64,000 bases of DNA from Streptomyces gardneri (GTDB lineage: Bacteria; Actinomycetota; Actinomycetes; Streptomycetales; Streptomycetaceae). The stretch lies in the NCBI RefSeq assembly GCF_006539185.1, contig NZ_BJMN01000025.1:62001-126000 (forward strand), written 5' to 3'. The position numbers and the translations under genes are program-made. The notes under the pieces were generated by a model that ran no database searches, was not told where the DNA came from, and saw only the letters and a program-made list of their open reading frames with translations. Of the stretch, positions 42,301-51,157 are shown in pieces (position 1 is the stretch's first letter; the number at the start of each line of letters is the position of its first letter).

Positions 42301-42372
42301 GGGACAGATGGTGTCACGGCGCGGGGCCGGTCACGTACGCGAGGACGGGTGGCCGCCCCTCCTCGGGGCGGC

Positions 42373-42445
42373 CACCGACTTCGGCGTCCAGCGGCCACCG
42401 ACTTCGGCGTCTGAACGACTTCGGCGTCTGAACGACTTCCGCGTC
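42373..42445. repeat. Short direct repeats GACTTCGGCGTC
   Basis: Four nearly identical 12-base units (GACTTCGGCGTC, the last with one change) in the spacer between two minus-strand genes. The first two are inside a 20-base duplication starting GGCCACC. Confidence 0.8.
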
Positions 42446-43669
42446 TCAGCGGCGGCCGTGGACCGCCCGGGCCACCCGCGGCCCCAGCCAGCGCTTGAGG
42501 CGGCGCAGCGGCTCCAGCTGCTCGGCGGCCCGGTCGATCCGGTAGTACAGCTGCGGCGGGATGTGCGGGAGCAGCGGCGAGTGGCGCTGGCCGAGCAGGG
42601 CGAACATCCGGGCCGGCTCCAGGCGCATGTACCGGGGGAGGTTCTCGTACCACTGGGCGCTGTAGCGGGCCGCGCTCTGGGCCGAGACGAGCTCGGCGCG
42701 GCGCCGCTTCCCGTACGTGGTCAGGGCGGCGTCGAGGCCGGCGGGGGTGCGCGTCGCCTCGGGGGGCCGCAGGGCGTCCGCGAGCGCGAGTGCGTCCTCC
42801 AGGGCCAGGGTGGTGCCCGCGCCGATCGAGTAGTGCGTGGTGTGGGCGGAGTCGCCGAGGAGGACCACGTTGCCCCGGTGCCAGACCCGGTTGGTGAGCG
42901 TGCGGAAGGTGAGCCACTGCGCGGCGTCGTCGGACCGCTCCCGCCCGATCAGCTCGTGGCCGTCGAGGAGGTCGTGGAAGAGCTTCTCCAGGAGGCGCAG
43001 GCTGTCGGTCTCGCCGCTCGTGTCGAGGCCGAGACCGGTCCAGGTCTCGGGGGAGCACTCGACGACGCAGGTGGAGCGCTCGCCGCTGAACCCGTAGGCG
43101 TAGCACCAGATCCAGCCGTGCTCGGTCTCCTTGAAGGCGAAGCTGAAGGAGTCGAACACCTTGGTGGTGCCGAGCCAGATGTACTGGTTGCGGCCGGCGG
43201 TGACCTCGCTGCCGAAGTGGTCCGCGTGCGCCTCGCGCAGCACGCTGTTGACGCCGTCGGCGGCGACGACCAGGTCCGCGCCGGCGAGCTCGGGCGCGTC
43301 GGGGCCGGTCACGTCGTGCTCGAAGTCGACCCGTACGCCGAGCTCCTCGGCCCGGTCGGTGAGGAGCGCGAGCATCCGCCGCCGCCCGATGCCGAAGCCG
43401 GCGTCGCCGCGGTGGACGGTCCGCTCGTCGCGGACGATCGCGACACCGTCGTTCCAGGTGACGGAGGCCTCGGCGACGGCCGCGGCGGACTCGGGGTCGC
43501 CCGCGCGCAGCTTGTCGAGGAGCCCGGCCCAGTAGGTGACGCCCCAGCCGTACGTGGAGCCCTCGGGGTTCCGTTCGTACACGGCGATGTCATGGGACGG
43601 GTCCTGCCGCTTCAGCAGGATCGAGAGGTAGAGGCCGGCGGGGCCGCCGCCGACGATGGCGAGCTTCAC
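42446..43669 (-). CDS. FAD-dependent monooxygenase (salicylyl-CoA/anthraniloyl-CoA hydroxylase-like)
   Basis: 407 residues. It has the FAD fold KLAIVGGGPAGLYLSILLKR, the DG motif (VAADGVNSVLR) and the GDSAHTTHYSIGAGTTLALEDA motif of class A flavoprotein monooxygenases. The N-terminal region with STYGWGVTYW resembles the hydroxylase domain of salicylyl-CoA 5-hydroxylase and aminobenzoyl-CoA monooxygenase, but here without a second domain. It may hydroxylate an aromatic acyl-CoA. Start GTG at 43669. Confidence 0.85.
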   Translation of the reverse strand: MKLAIVGGGPAGLYLSILLKRQDPSHDIAVYERNPEGSTYGWGVTYWAGLLDKLRAGDPESAAAVAEASVTWNDGVAIVRDERTVHRGDAGFGIGRRRMLALLTDRAEELGVRVDFEHDVTGPDAPELAGADLVVAADGVNSVLREAHADHFGSEVTAGRNQYIWLGTTKVFDSFSFAFKETEHGWIWCYAYGFSGERSTCVVECSPETWTGLGLDTSGETDSLRLLEKLFHDLLDGHELIGRERSDDAAQWLTFRTLTNRVWHRGNVVLLGDSAHTTHYSIGAGTTLALEDALALADALRPPEATRTPAGLDAALTTYGKRRRAELVSAQSAARYSAQWYENLPRYMRLEPARMFALLGQRHSPLLPHIPPQLYYRIDRAAEQLEPLRRLKRWLGPRVARAVHGRR

Positions 43670-43748
43670 GTGCGCTCCCACGGAGACTGAGACCGCGACA
43701 TGACGCCGTGCGGTCGGACAGCCACGCACGGTAGCAGTCGTGGGGGCT

Positions 43749-44369
43749 CTACGGCAGGAGGCGGCGTTCCTTGGCGACGGCCACGGCGCCCGCGCGCGTG
43801 TCGACGCCGAGCTTCGCGTAGATCCGGCCCAGGTGGGTCTTCACCGTCGCCTCGCTGATGAACAGCGCCCGCGCGATCTCGCGGTTGCCGAGGCCGCGGC
43901 CGAGCTGGCCGAGGATGTCCCGCTCCCGGTCGGTGAGGCTCGGGCCCGCCGCGCCCCGCATCCGGTCCATGACCCGGCTCGCGACCGGCGGCGAGAGGGC
44001 GGTGCGGCCCTGCGCCGCGGAGTGGATGGCTGCGAAGAGCTCCTCGGGCCGCTCGGCCTTCAGGAGGTAGCCGGTGGCGCCGGCCTCGATGGCGCGGGTG
44101 ATGTCGGCGTCGGTGTCGTACGTGGTGAGGACGAGGACGTGGACACCGGTGGGCGCGATCTGCCGGGTCGCCTCGACACCGTCGATGCCCGGGCCGAGCT
44201 GCAGGTCCATGAGGACGACGTCGGGCTTCAGCTTGGCCGCCATGGCGACGGCCTCCTCGCCGCTGCCGGCCTCGCCGACGACCTCGATGTCGGGGGTGCT
44301 GCCGAGCAGGGCGAGCAGCCCGGCGCGGACGACGACGTGGTCGTCGCAGAGGAGGATCCGTACGGACAT
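43749..44369 (-). CDS. senR: NarL/LuxR-type response regulator SenR
   Basis: 206 residues. Receiver domain with CDDH near 8-11 and phosphoacceptor Asp55 (LMDLQLGPG), a linker, and a LuxR-type helix-turn-helix (LTDRERDILGQLGRGLGNREIARALFISEATVKTHLGRIY region, about 143-190). It pairs with the kinase just upstream. With hbpS it matches the HbpS-SenS-SenR redox/haem-sensing system of Streptomyces, where SenR controls catalase-peroxidase and related genes. Assignment is by arrangement and sequence type. Confidence 0.86.
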   Translation of the reverse strand: MSVRILLCDDHVVVRAGLLALLGSTPDIEVVGEAGSGEEAVAMAAKLKPDVVLMDLQLGPGIDGVEATRQIAPTGVHVLVLTTYDTDADITRAIEAGATGYLLKAERPEELFAAIHSAAQGRTALSPPVASRVMDRMRGAAGPSLTDRERDILGQLGRGLGNREIARALFISEATVKTHLGRIYAKLGVDTRAGAVAVAKERRLLP

Positions 44370-44445
44370 CACGACTCCAGGGACGGGGGAGGGGATGAGG
44401 GGGAGGAGGGAGGCGAGGGGGAGGTAGGGGGCAGGGGGCGCGGGG

Positions 44446-44525
44446 GTCAAGGGGCCAACGGGGTCAAGGGGGCCAACGGAGTCAGGGGGGTCAAGGGGGG
44501 TCAAGGCGTCAGAGGGGTCAAGGGG
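44446..44525. repeat. Degenerate GGGGTCAAGG repeat at the senS-senR junction
   Basis: About seven imperfect copies run across the 3' end of the kinase gene and into the 131-base spacer before senR. In the kinase frame they encode the terminal PLTPLTP. Confidence 0.8.
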
Positions 44526-45685
44526 ATCGCGGCCGAGAGCACCGTGCCCTCGCCGGGGGCGGACTCGACCGTCAGGGTGCCGCCGAGCTGCTGGGCCCGT
44601 ACCCGCATCGCGGGCAGCCCGTGGCCCCGGTCGCCGCGCTCGCCCGGGTCGCGCGCGAGCGCCGGGTCGAAGCCGTGGCCGTCGTCGGCGATGTCCAGGA
44701 CCACCTGGTCGTCGAGGTACGTGAGGGTCAGGGCGGCGGAGTCGGCGCCGGCGTGCTCGCGGATGTTCGCGAGGGCGCCCTGCGCGATCCGCAGCAGCGC
44801 CGACTGCGTCCGGTCGGGCAGCGGCACCGCGGTCCCGTCCACGTGGAACTCCGCCGACTCGCGGGCGGCAAGACCGCGCAGGGCCTGTTCGAGGCCGCCG
44901 CCCTCGGCGAGGTCGGCGGGCGCGAGGTCGTGGACGAAACGGCGGGCCTCGGCGAGGTTGCGCTCGGCGATGGACTCGGCGGTACGGACGTGGCGCCGGG
45001 CGGTGCCGGGGTCGCTGTCCCAGGTGCGGTCCGCCGCCTGGAGCAGCATCTGCTGGCTGGACAGGCCCTGCGCGAGGGTGTCGTGGATCTCCATGGAGAG
45101 CCGCTGGCGCTCGGCGAGGGTGCCCTCGCGGCGCTCGATGGCGGCCAGTTCGCGCCGGGTGCGGATCAGGTCGTGGATGAGCGCCCGCTGCCGTGCGGCC
45201 TGCCGGTCGGAGTACACGAACACCCCGGTGGCGATGGCGGCGACGGCGGGCGGCGCGACGATCAGGTTCGGGTCCCAGCCGCCGTGCGCGAGCTGCACCT
45301 GCGCGAAGACGACGAAGGCGGTGAGCAGGACGACGAGGCCGAGCGCGGCGCGCGGCGGGAGGGTGCGCAGCCCCGTGTAGAAGAGCGGGACCGCGCACCA
45401 GGCGAAGCTCGGCGCGAGGACGACGAGGACGATCCAGACGGCGACGACCGTGCCCAGCCAGGCGATCCGGCGCGGGGCGGCGCGGGTGCCGAGGACGGGG
45501 CCGAGGAGGTAGAGGGAGGCGAGGGCGCCGGAGAGGGCCACGATCCAGGGGCTGCGGTCCTCCCAGGGGTGGCGCAGCAGGAAGCGGGCGAGGGAGGCGC
45601 CGAGGAGGAGGAAGAACGCGATGTGCATGACGCGCGCGAGCCAGGGGGCGTCCGGGTCCTGCTCGGTGGGCGGCGGCTGTGTCAC
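44501..45685 (-). CDS. senS: Sensor histidine kinase SenS
   Basis: 394 residues. Four or five membrane segments lie in residues about 20-160. HisKA_3 follows with the phosphoaccepting His201 in SMEIHDTLAQGLSSQQMLL, then the HATPase domain (IADDGHGFDP, GHGLPAMRVRAQQLGG). In S. reticuli the extracellular HbpS interacts with this kinase and modulates its autophosphorylation. The GTG at 45685 has GGGAGG upstream. It is divergent from hbpS across 265 bases. Confidence 0.88.
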   Translation of the reverse strand: MTQPPPTEQDPDAPWLARVMHIAFFLLLGASLARFLLRHPWEDRSPWIVALSGALASLYLLGPVLGTRAAPRRIAWLGTVVAVWIVLVVLAPSFAWCAVPLFYTGLRTLPPRAALGLVVLLTAFVVFAQVQLAHGGWDPNLIVAPPAVAAIATGVFVYSDRQAARQRALIHDLIRTRRELAAIERREGTLAERQRLSMEIHDTLAQGLSSQQMLLQAADRTWDSDPGTARRHVRTAESIAERNLAEARRFVHDLAPADLAEGGGLEQALRGLAARESAEFHVDGTAVPLPDRTQSALLRIAQGALANIREHAGADSAALTLTYLDDQVVLDIADDGHGFDPALARDPGERGDRGHGLPAMRVRAQQLGGTLTVESAPGEGTVLSAAIPLTPLTP

Positions 45686-45762
45686 CTGCCGGCCTCCCTT
45701 CTCGATTCCGTCCTGACCTGGGGATATCTGTCCATCCTGACCCGGAGGGACCAGACCGGCAT

Positions 45763-45834
45763 CAGCCGATCGGCTGACCCGGGCGTCCACCAGTGTGCGC
45801 GAGGAGGACAGCCGGACCGTGGACCGAAAGGTCC
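45763..45834. promoter_or_regulatory. Palindromes in the senS-hbpS divergent promoter region
   Basis: TCAGCCGATCGGCTGA (45763-45778) is a perfect 16-base palindrome, and GGACCGAAAGGTCC (45821-45834) pairs five bases around GAAA. Either could be an operator for SenR; I cannot confirm which. A short ACGA repeat occurs at about 45868-45890. Confidence 0.45.
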
Positions 45835-45950
45835 CGGCAGCGGCCACAGGATGGATTGCAGAGCGAACGGACGAACGAACGAACGAACCGCCCTCCCCGC
45901 TTCCTCCTCCTCACCTCACACCTGTCACCTCACACCTCACGGAGTTCCTC

Positions 45951-46490
45951 ATGAAGAAGATCCTCTTCGGTGCCACTGCCGCCGCTGTCGTCGCCGCCGG
46001 CACCTTCGGCGCGGTCTCCGCGAACGCCTCCGCCCCGGCCGCCGCCCCCGCCGCCGTCGTCCGGGCCGACGCCGGCAACGACAACCTCCAGCAGTCGACG
46101 CACCTGACGATCGAGGCCGCCACGAAGGCCGCGCAGGCGACGCTGGACGCCGCCGAGAAGGAGAACCAGCGCGTCTCCGTCGCCGTCGTCGACCGCAACG
46201 GCAACACCATCGTGACCCTGCGCGGCGACGGTGCCGGCCCGCAGTCGTACGAGTCCGCCGAGAAGAAGGCGTTCACCGCCGTCTCGTGGAACGCCCCCAC
46301 CTCCGTCCTCGCCGGCCGCCTCGCCCAGGCGCCGAACCTGAAGGACATCCCCGGCACCCTCTTCCTCGCGGGCGGCGCCCCGGTCACCGCCAAGGGCGCG
46401 CCCATCGCGGGCATCGGCGTCGCGGGCGCCCCGTCCGGCGACCTGGACGAGAAGTTCGCCCAGGCGGGCGTGGCCGCGCTCGCCAACTGA
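45951..46490 (+). CDS. hbpS: Extracellular haem-binding protein HbpS (GlcG/HbpS family)
   Basis: 179 residues. An N-terminal Sec-type signal (MKKILFGATAAAVVAAGTFG, cleavage near ANASA) precedes a GlcG/HbpS domain with VSVAVVDRNGNTI, SAEKKAFTAVSWNAPTSVLAGR and FLAGGAPV. HbpS binds haem and iron outside the cell, oligomerises, and modulates SenS under redox stress (from memory of S. reticuli). GGAG precedes the ATG. A hairpin follows the stop. Confidence 0.9.
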   Translation: MKKILFGATAAAVVAAGTFGAVSANASAPAAAPAAVVRADAGNDNLQQSTHLTIEAATKAAQATLDAAEKENQRVSVAVVDRNGNTIVTLRGDGAGPQSYESAEKKAFTAVSWNAPTSVLAGRLAQAPNLKDIPGTLFLAGGAPVTAKGAPIAGIGVAGAPSGDLDEKFAQAGVAALAN

Positions 46491-46526
46491 GCTCGCGCTC
46501 AGCGGCAGTAGCCCCCCAGCTGGTGG

Positions 46527-46554
46527 TGGCGCCCGGATCCCCCGCCGGGCGCCA
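46527..46554 (+). terminator. Terminator after hbpS
   Basis: TGGCGCCCGG and CCGGGCGCCA form a perfect 10-base stem with an eight-base loop, 37 bases after the stop. Confidence 0.7.
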
Positions 46555-46629
46555 TCGCCGTTTCCGTACCCGGTCCTTCGTATCCGTCCTGCTTAGGATC
46601 GATACGTGTATGTGTACGAGGACGAGTAC

Positions 46630-48123
46630 GTGACCCGGCGACGCACCCCGCGACGCACCCGGGCCGGCGCCGCCGCGGCCCTCCTCGCCCTCGCGCTCCT
46701 CGCGGGCGGCTGTACGGACGCCGGCGGCGGGGTCCGGGGCGCCCCCGGGGCCGCCGGGCTGCGCGACCCGTACTTCCCGAAGCTCGGCAACGGCGGCTAC
46801 GACGTGCGCCACTACGCCCTGTCCCTCGCCTACGACCCGGGCACAGGCCGCCTCGACGGCACCGCCGAGATCACCGCCCGCGCGACCCAGGACCTCAGCG
46901 CCTTCAACCTCGACCTGGCGGGCCTCACGGTGTCGGGGGCGACCGTCGACGGCGCCCCGGCCGCGCACAACAGGGCGGGCGACGAGCTGACGCTCCGCCC
47001 GCGCGAGGACATCCGCGACGGGGCGGAGTTCAAGGCCACCGTCACCTATACGGGCGTGCCGGAGCCGATCACGGACGCGGACGGCTCCGAGGAGGGCTGG
47101 CTGCGCACCGACGACGGCGCGCTCGCGGTCGGCGAACCGGAGGGCTCCATGACCTGGTTCCCCGGCAACCACCACCCCGCCGACAAGGCCACGTACGACA
47201 TCACGCTCACCGTCCCGGCAGGGCTCGAAGCCCTTTCCAACGGCGTCAGGACGGACCGGCGGACGGAGGGCGACGGCCGCGTCACCACCGCGTGGCACTC
47301 GGCGGAGCCGATGGCGAGCTATCTGGCGACGGTCGCGATCGGCCGGTACGAGACGTCGACGTCGACGGCGACCGGCAAGCCCACGCCGCCCGGCAAGCCC
47401 ACGGCGCCGGCGACCGACAAGGCCACAGCATCGGCGTCCGAGTCGGCGACCGCCCCCCGCTCCCTCCCCGTCCTGACCGCCGCCGAGCCCTCGGTCGCGG
47501 CGGGCAGCGCGGCGCTGCGCGGCGAGATCCCCGGGATCCTCGCCCGGCAGGCCGAGCGCTTCGGCCCGTACCCCTTCTCGGCCGCCGGGGCGATCGTCAC
47601 CGAGGACGGGACCCTCGGCTACGCCCTGGAGACCCAGACCCGGCCCGTCTTCCCGGCCGCCGCCTTCGACCGGACGACCCTCGTCCACGAGCTGGCCCAC
47701 CAGTGGTTCGGGAACTCGGTCACCCCCGCCACCTGGCGGGACCTGTGGCTGAACGAGGGCTTCGCCACGTACGCCGAGTGGCTGTACACGGAGGAGTACG
47801 AGGACGTCCCCGCGCGGACGCACTTCGCGCGGGCCTTCGCCCAGGACGCCAACTGGGCCTTCCCGCCGGCCGCCCCGCCCTCCGCCGAGAACCTCTTCGA
47901 CCCGCCGGTCTACCAGCGGGGCGCGATGGTCCTCCACAAACTGCGCGAGACGGTAGGGGACGCCACCTTCGACGAGATCCTGCGCGGCTGGCCCGAGAAG
48001 TACCGCCACGCCAACGCCTCCACCGCCGACTTCACGGCCTACGCGGAGAGCGTGGCCGGGAAGGACCTCGACGAGCTGTGGAAGGTCTGGCTCTACGGCG
48101 ACGGGAAACCGGCCAAGCCCTAG
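46630..48123 (+). CDS. M1 family zinc metallopeptidase, lipoprotein
   Basis: About 497 residues. A lipobox (AGGC, Cys28) anchors it outside the membrane. It has the aminopeptidase N-like beta domain and the M1 catalytic site H353-E-L-A-H357 with the third ligand E376 (WLNEGF). The usual GAMEN motif is replaced by LGYALET, so peptidase activity may differ. Residues about 240-280 are a Thr/Pro/Ala-rich insert (GKPTPPGKPTAPATDK). GTG at 46630 with GAGGACGA upstream is preferred over the GTG at 46606. Confidence 0.87.
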   Translation: MTRRRTPRRTRAGAAAALLALALLAGGCTDAGGGVRGAPGAAGLRDPYFPKLGNGGYDVRHYALSLAYDPGTGRLDGTAEITARATQDLSAFNLDLAGLTVSGATVDGAPAAHNRAGDELTLRPREDIRDGAEFKATVTYTGVPEPITDADGSEEGWLRTDDGALAVGEPEGSMTWFPGNHHPADKATYDITLTVPAGLEALSNGVRTDRRTEGDGRVTTAWHSAEPMASYLATVAIGRYETSTSTATGKPTPPGKPTAPATDKATASASESATAPRSLPVLTAAEPSVAAGSAALRGEIPGILARQAERFGPYPFSAAGAIVTEDGTLGYALETQTRPVFPAAAFDRTTLVHELAHQWFGNSVTPATWRDLWLNEGFATYAEWLYTEEYEDVPARTHFARAFAQDANWAFPPAAPPSAENLFDPPVYQRGAMVLHKLRETVGDATFDEILRGWPEKYRHANASTADFTAYAESVAGKDLDELWKVWLYGDGKPAKP

Positions 48124-48250
48124 GGACGGCGCGGCGCCCGACCTGACGGAGTCGAACGGATCTCCGGAGATCCCGTACAACCAGGCGGTCGGATCACGAG
48201 TCTGATCGGGCACGGCACTCCCGTGCCCGATCTTCTCGTGGGGGTTCACC

Positions 48251-50497
48251 TTGCAGCTCCGCTCCACCGGCACCCGCCTCGCGACGGCCGTCGCGGTCAC
48301 CCTCGCGGTGACCGCCCCCGCCATCACTGCCCCGCCGGCCGTCGCGTCCGCCCCGGCCGTCGCGTCCGCCCCGGCCGTCGCCTCCGCAGCCGTGGCGGAG
48401 GAGGCGACCGGCCCCGCTGTCGTCAGCCGGGACTCCGTGCTGCTGGGCGGGGGGCCGTCCGGCTTCCTGAGCCGTGTCGTCGAGGGGGAGCGGCGGACGT
48501 ACTCCTGGACCCGATACGAGGGCGGGGTCACGACCGTGCTGCCCGCGGCCCCGTACTACCGGGGCAACGCCGACAGCGACGTGGTCGTCGCCGTGGACGG
48601 CGGCATCTACCGGGTGTACGACATGGCGGCGGGCGGCGAACCCGTCGTCATCGACACCGCCTTCCTGGGGCCGACGGCCACCCTCCTCCATCCCGTGGGC
48701 GACGCCCTCCTCCTGCAGACCGCCGAGGGCACGGCCAAGGCCCTGCACCTGGTGTCCCGGCCGCAGGGCGAGGTGGTCCACCGGAAGATCACCGGTCTCC
48801 CCGCCGACGCGAGGATCGCGGCCTCGAGGATCACCGCTCCCGGCCTCTGCGCCGTCAGCTACACCGGGACGGTCGGGGGAAGGCTGGGGGAGCGGCTCGC
48901 CGTCGTGGACCTCGCGGCGGCGAAGGTCGTGGAGGACCGGGCCGTGCCCGCCGCCATCGACCCCGTATCCGGCGTCGCCGCCACCGCCACGCACGTGGCC
49001 TGGGTGGAGCGGCTCGCCGACAACCGGGCGGTCGTGGTGACCGCGCGCCGGGGCTCGGCCACCACGAGCCGGTACGTGCTGCCGGCGCAGGACCGCGGGG
49101 TCGTGATCGGTCTGATCGACGGCTGGGTCACGTACACCGTGCCCGGCGGCGCCGCGGCCGACGTGCCGAACCCGCTCTACCCGCTGACCGCCCTCTCCCT
49201 CCAGGACAACAGGACCACGGTCAGGGTGCTCGACAGCGTCGTGAGGGTCGACTGGCGCGCGCAGGGCGCTCTCGCGCAGGGCGGGACGCTCGCGAAGGGG
49301 GAGGGCTTCTACCGGATAGCCCTCGGGGCGGACGGGCGTCCGGCCGCGACCATGGTGGCCACGAGCAAGGTCTCCACGGCGCTCACCGAGCTGAGCCGGA
49401 AGGTCCCCGGGTCGATGGACTTCCGCAGGGGCGGCAGCTGGGCCGACGTCAACTGGTGGCTCAGCCGGCCCGGTGCGCGGGCGGACGTCGAGCTCGTGCA
49501 CAAGCGGACCGGGAAGCGCTGGAGCGATTCCCTGGGTCCGTACGACCGGACAGGGGGCTTCGTCACCGGGTGGAACGGGGAGTTCCGAAACTACTCCGCG
49601 GCGCTGAACGGCGAGTACACCTGGACCCTCACGGCCCGGCCGGACAACGGCATCGGACCCGTCCTGAAGCGGACCGGGACCCTTCGTGTCGACAGTGGGA
49701 CGGCCCCGCACGACTACTCGGACAAGGGCTCCCCCGACCTCCTCGCCCGGACCCGCGACGGACGGCTGATCTCCTACGACGTGCGCCAGCTCCGCACCCC
49801 GTGGATCACCGACTGGGAGCTGACGGACCGGGGCGGCGGCTGGAACGCGTACGACCGGCTCGTCGCCACCGGCGACCTGGCCGGCTCGAAGTACGCCGAC
49901 CTCGTCGCCCGGGACCGCGCCGGCGTCCTCTGGCTCTACCCGGGCACGGGCCCCTCCCTCGCCAAGCGCATCGGCGTGGGCGGCGGCTGGAACGCGTACG
50001 ACCAGCTCGCCGCCGGTTCCGACCTCACGGGCGACGGCAGGTCCGACCTCGTCGCGACCGACCGGTCCGGCGTCCTGTGGCTCTACAAGGCCACCGGTGA
50101 CACGGCCAAGCCCTTCGCCCCGCGCAAGCGGATCGGCGGCGGTTGGGGCGGGTACGACAAGCTCGTCGCCACCGGGAACATCGGCGGCGGCCCCGCCGGG
50201 GACCTCCTCGCCCGGGACCGCGCCGGGGTGCTCTGGCTCCACCTCGGCAAGGGCGACGGCACCTTCGCGCCCCGCACGAGGATCGGCGGCGGCTGGCAGC
50301 GGTACTCCGACATCGTGGCCGTCGGCGACGGGAACAAGGACGGCCGTCCCGACCTCCTGGTCGACGACGCCTCGAGCATCGGGCCGGACTCGCTCGGCTT
50401 CTACCGGGGAACGGGCGACTGGAAGGCCCCGCTCACGGCACGCACTCAGCTGTACACCCAGGGCCCCCTCGGTGAGCTGCACCCGCAGCTCTTCTGA
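48251..50497 (+). CDS. Secreted FG-GAP/VCBS-repeat protein
   Basis: 748 residues. A signal peptide of about 30 residues is followed by an Ala/Pro/Val repeat (PAVAS three times, from an 18-base DNA repeat). Residues about 60-490 look like a beta-sheet (propeller-like) surface domain with no motif I can name. The last 250 residues contain FG-GAP/VCBS-type repeats with calcium-loop aspartates, such as YADLVARDRAGVLWLYPG, GRSDLVATDRSGVLWLY and GDLLARDRAGVLWLHLG. TTG at 48251 is the start; an earlier GTG cannot be excluded. Perhaps adhesion or carbohydrate binding. Confidence 0.78.
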   Translation: MQLRSTGTRLATAVAVTLAVTAPAITAPPAVASAPAVASAPAVASAAVAEEATGPAVVSRDSVLLGGGPSGFLSRVVEGERRTYSWTRYEGGVTTVLPAAPYYRGNADSDVVVAVDGGIYRVYDMAAGGEPVVIDTAFLGPTATLLHPVGDALLLQTAEGTAKALHLVSRPQGEVVHRKITGLPADARIAASRITAPGLCAVSYTGTVGGRLGERLAVVDLAAAKVVEDRAVPAAIDPVSGVAATATHVAWVERLADNRAVVVTARRGSATTSRYVLPAQDRGVVIGLIDGWVTYTVPGGAAADVPNPLYPLTALSLQDNRTTVRVLDSVVRVDWRAQGALAQGGTLAKGEGFYRIALGADGRPAATMVATSKVSTALTELSRKVPGSMDFRRGGSWADVNWWLSRPGARADVELVHKRTGKRWSDSLGPYDRTGGFVTGWNGEFRNYSAALNGEYTWTLTARPDNGIGPVLKRTGTLRVDSGTAPHDYSDKGSPDLLARTRDGRLISYDVRQLRTPWITDWELTDRGGGWNAYDRLVATGDLAGSKYADLVARDRAGVLWLYPGTGPSLAKRIGVGGGWNAYDQLAAGSDLTGDGRSDLVATDRSGVLWLYKATGDTAKPFAPRKRIGGGWGGYDKLVATGNIGGGPAGDLLARDRAGVLWLHLGKGDGTFAPRTRIGGGWQRYSDIVAVGDGNKDGRPDLLVDDASSIGPDSLGFYRGTGDWKAPLTARTQLYTQGPLGELHPQLF

Positions 50498-50510
50498 GCC
50501 CCCGCGGGTC

Positions 50511-51038
50511 CTAGCCGGCCAGGCTCTTGCGCAGGACGATGCACGGGCGGCCGTGGGCGAGGTCCGGGCGGCGGGCGGTCTCCTCGTAGCCGAGGGACGT
50601 CCAGAAGGCGAGTGCCTTCGGGTTGTTCTCCAGGACGGCGAGTCGCAGGCCCGTGCGGCCCTCGGTGCGGAAGCGGTCCTCGACGTACGAGGCGAGCCGG
50701 CGGCCGTGGCCCGCGCGCCGTTCGTCCGCGTGGACCATGAGCAGGCCGAGCCACGGGTCCGGTTCGGCCGGGTCGGGGTGGCGGCCGAGGGTCACGGCGA
50801 CGGCGACGAGCCGGCCCTCGGAGCGGGCGAGGAGGACCTCGGCGGTGGGCTGCGCGAGCTCGTCGGCGAGGGCCGCGGCGACCTGCTCGGGGCGGATGTC
50901 GGAGGGGTCCGGGAAGTCGCCGCTGAGCTGCTGGAACTCCTCGTTCGACGCGTAGAGCGCGGTGAGCTCGGTGAGCAGCGGGCCCGGGAGGGCGGCGCCG
51001 TCCTCCAGTGCCTTGGGGGCGAGGGCTTCGACGATCAC
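50511..51038 (-). CDS. GNAT family N-acetyltransferase
   Basis: 175 residues; acetyl-CoA binding motif A in GLLMVHADERRAGHGRRLASYVEDRF and the terminal NPKALAFWTSLGYEET. GTG start at 51038. No acceptor can be inferred. Convergent with the FG-GAP gene. Confidence 0.85.
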   Translation of the reverse strand: MIVEALAPKALEDGAALPGPLLTELTALYASNEEFQQLSGDFPDPSDIRPEQVAAALADELAQPTAEVLLARSEGRLVAVAVTLGRHPDPAEPDPWLGLLMVHADERRAGHGRRLASYVEDRFRTEGRTGLRLAVLENNPKALAFWTSLGYEETARRPDLAHGRPCIVLRKSLAG

Positions 51039-51050
51039 GCGGCAAGCGTA

Positions 51051-51082
51051 GAGCCCCGGCGCGCGGAAACGCGCCGGGGCTC
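51051..51082 (-). terminator. Terminator of terD
   Basis: Perfect 13-base stem (GAGCCCCGGCGCG and complement) with loop CGGAAA, downstream of the TerD gene on the minus strand. Confidence 0.85.
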
Positions 51083-51157
51083 CAACGGCTTTTCCCGGGT
51101 CCCTGGCAGAAGACCTGCCGGGGACCTAGCGGGGACTTGCCAGCATCTTGCCGAGTC

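Noticed and set aside
42290..43690. Long plus-strand frame over the monooxygenase gene
   Set aside because: Its composition is that of antisense translation of a high-GC gene; the minus-strand product has clear FAD motifs.
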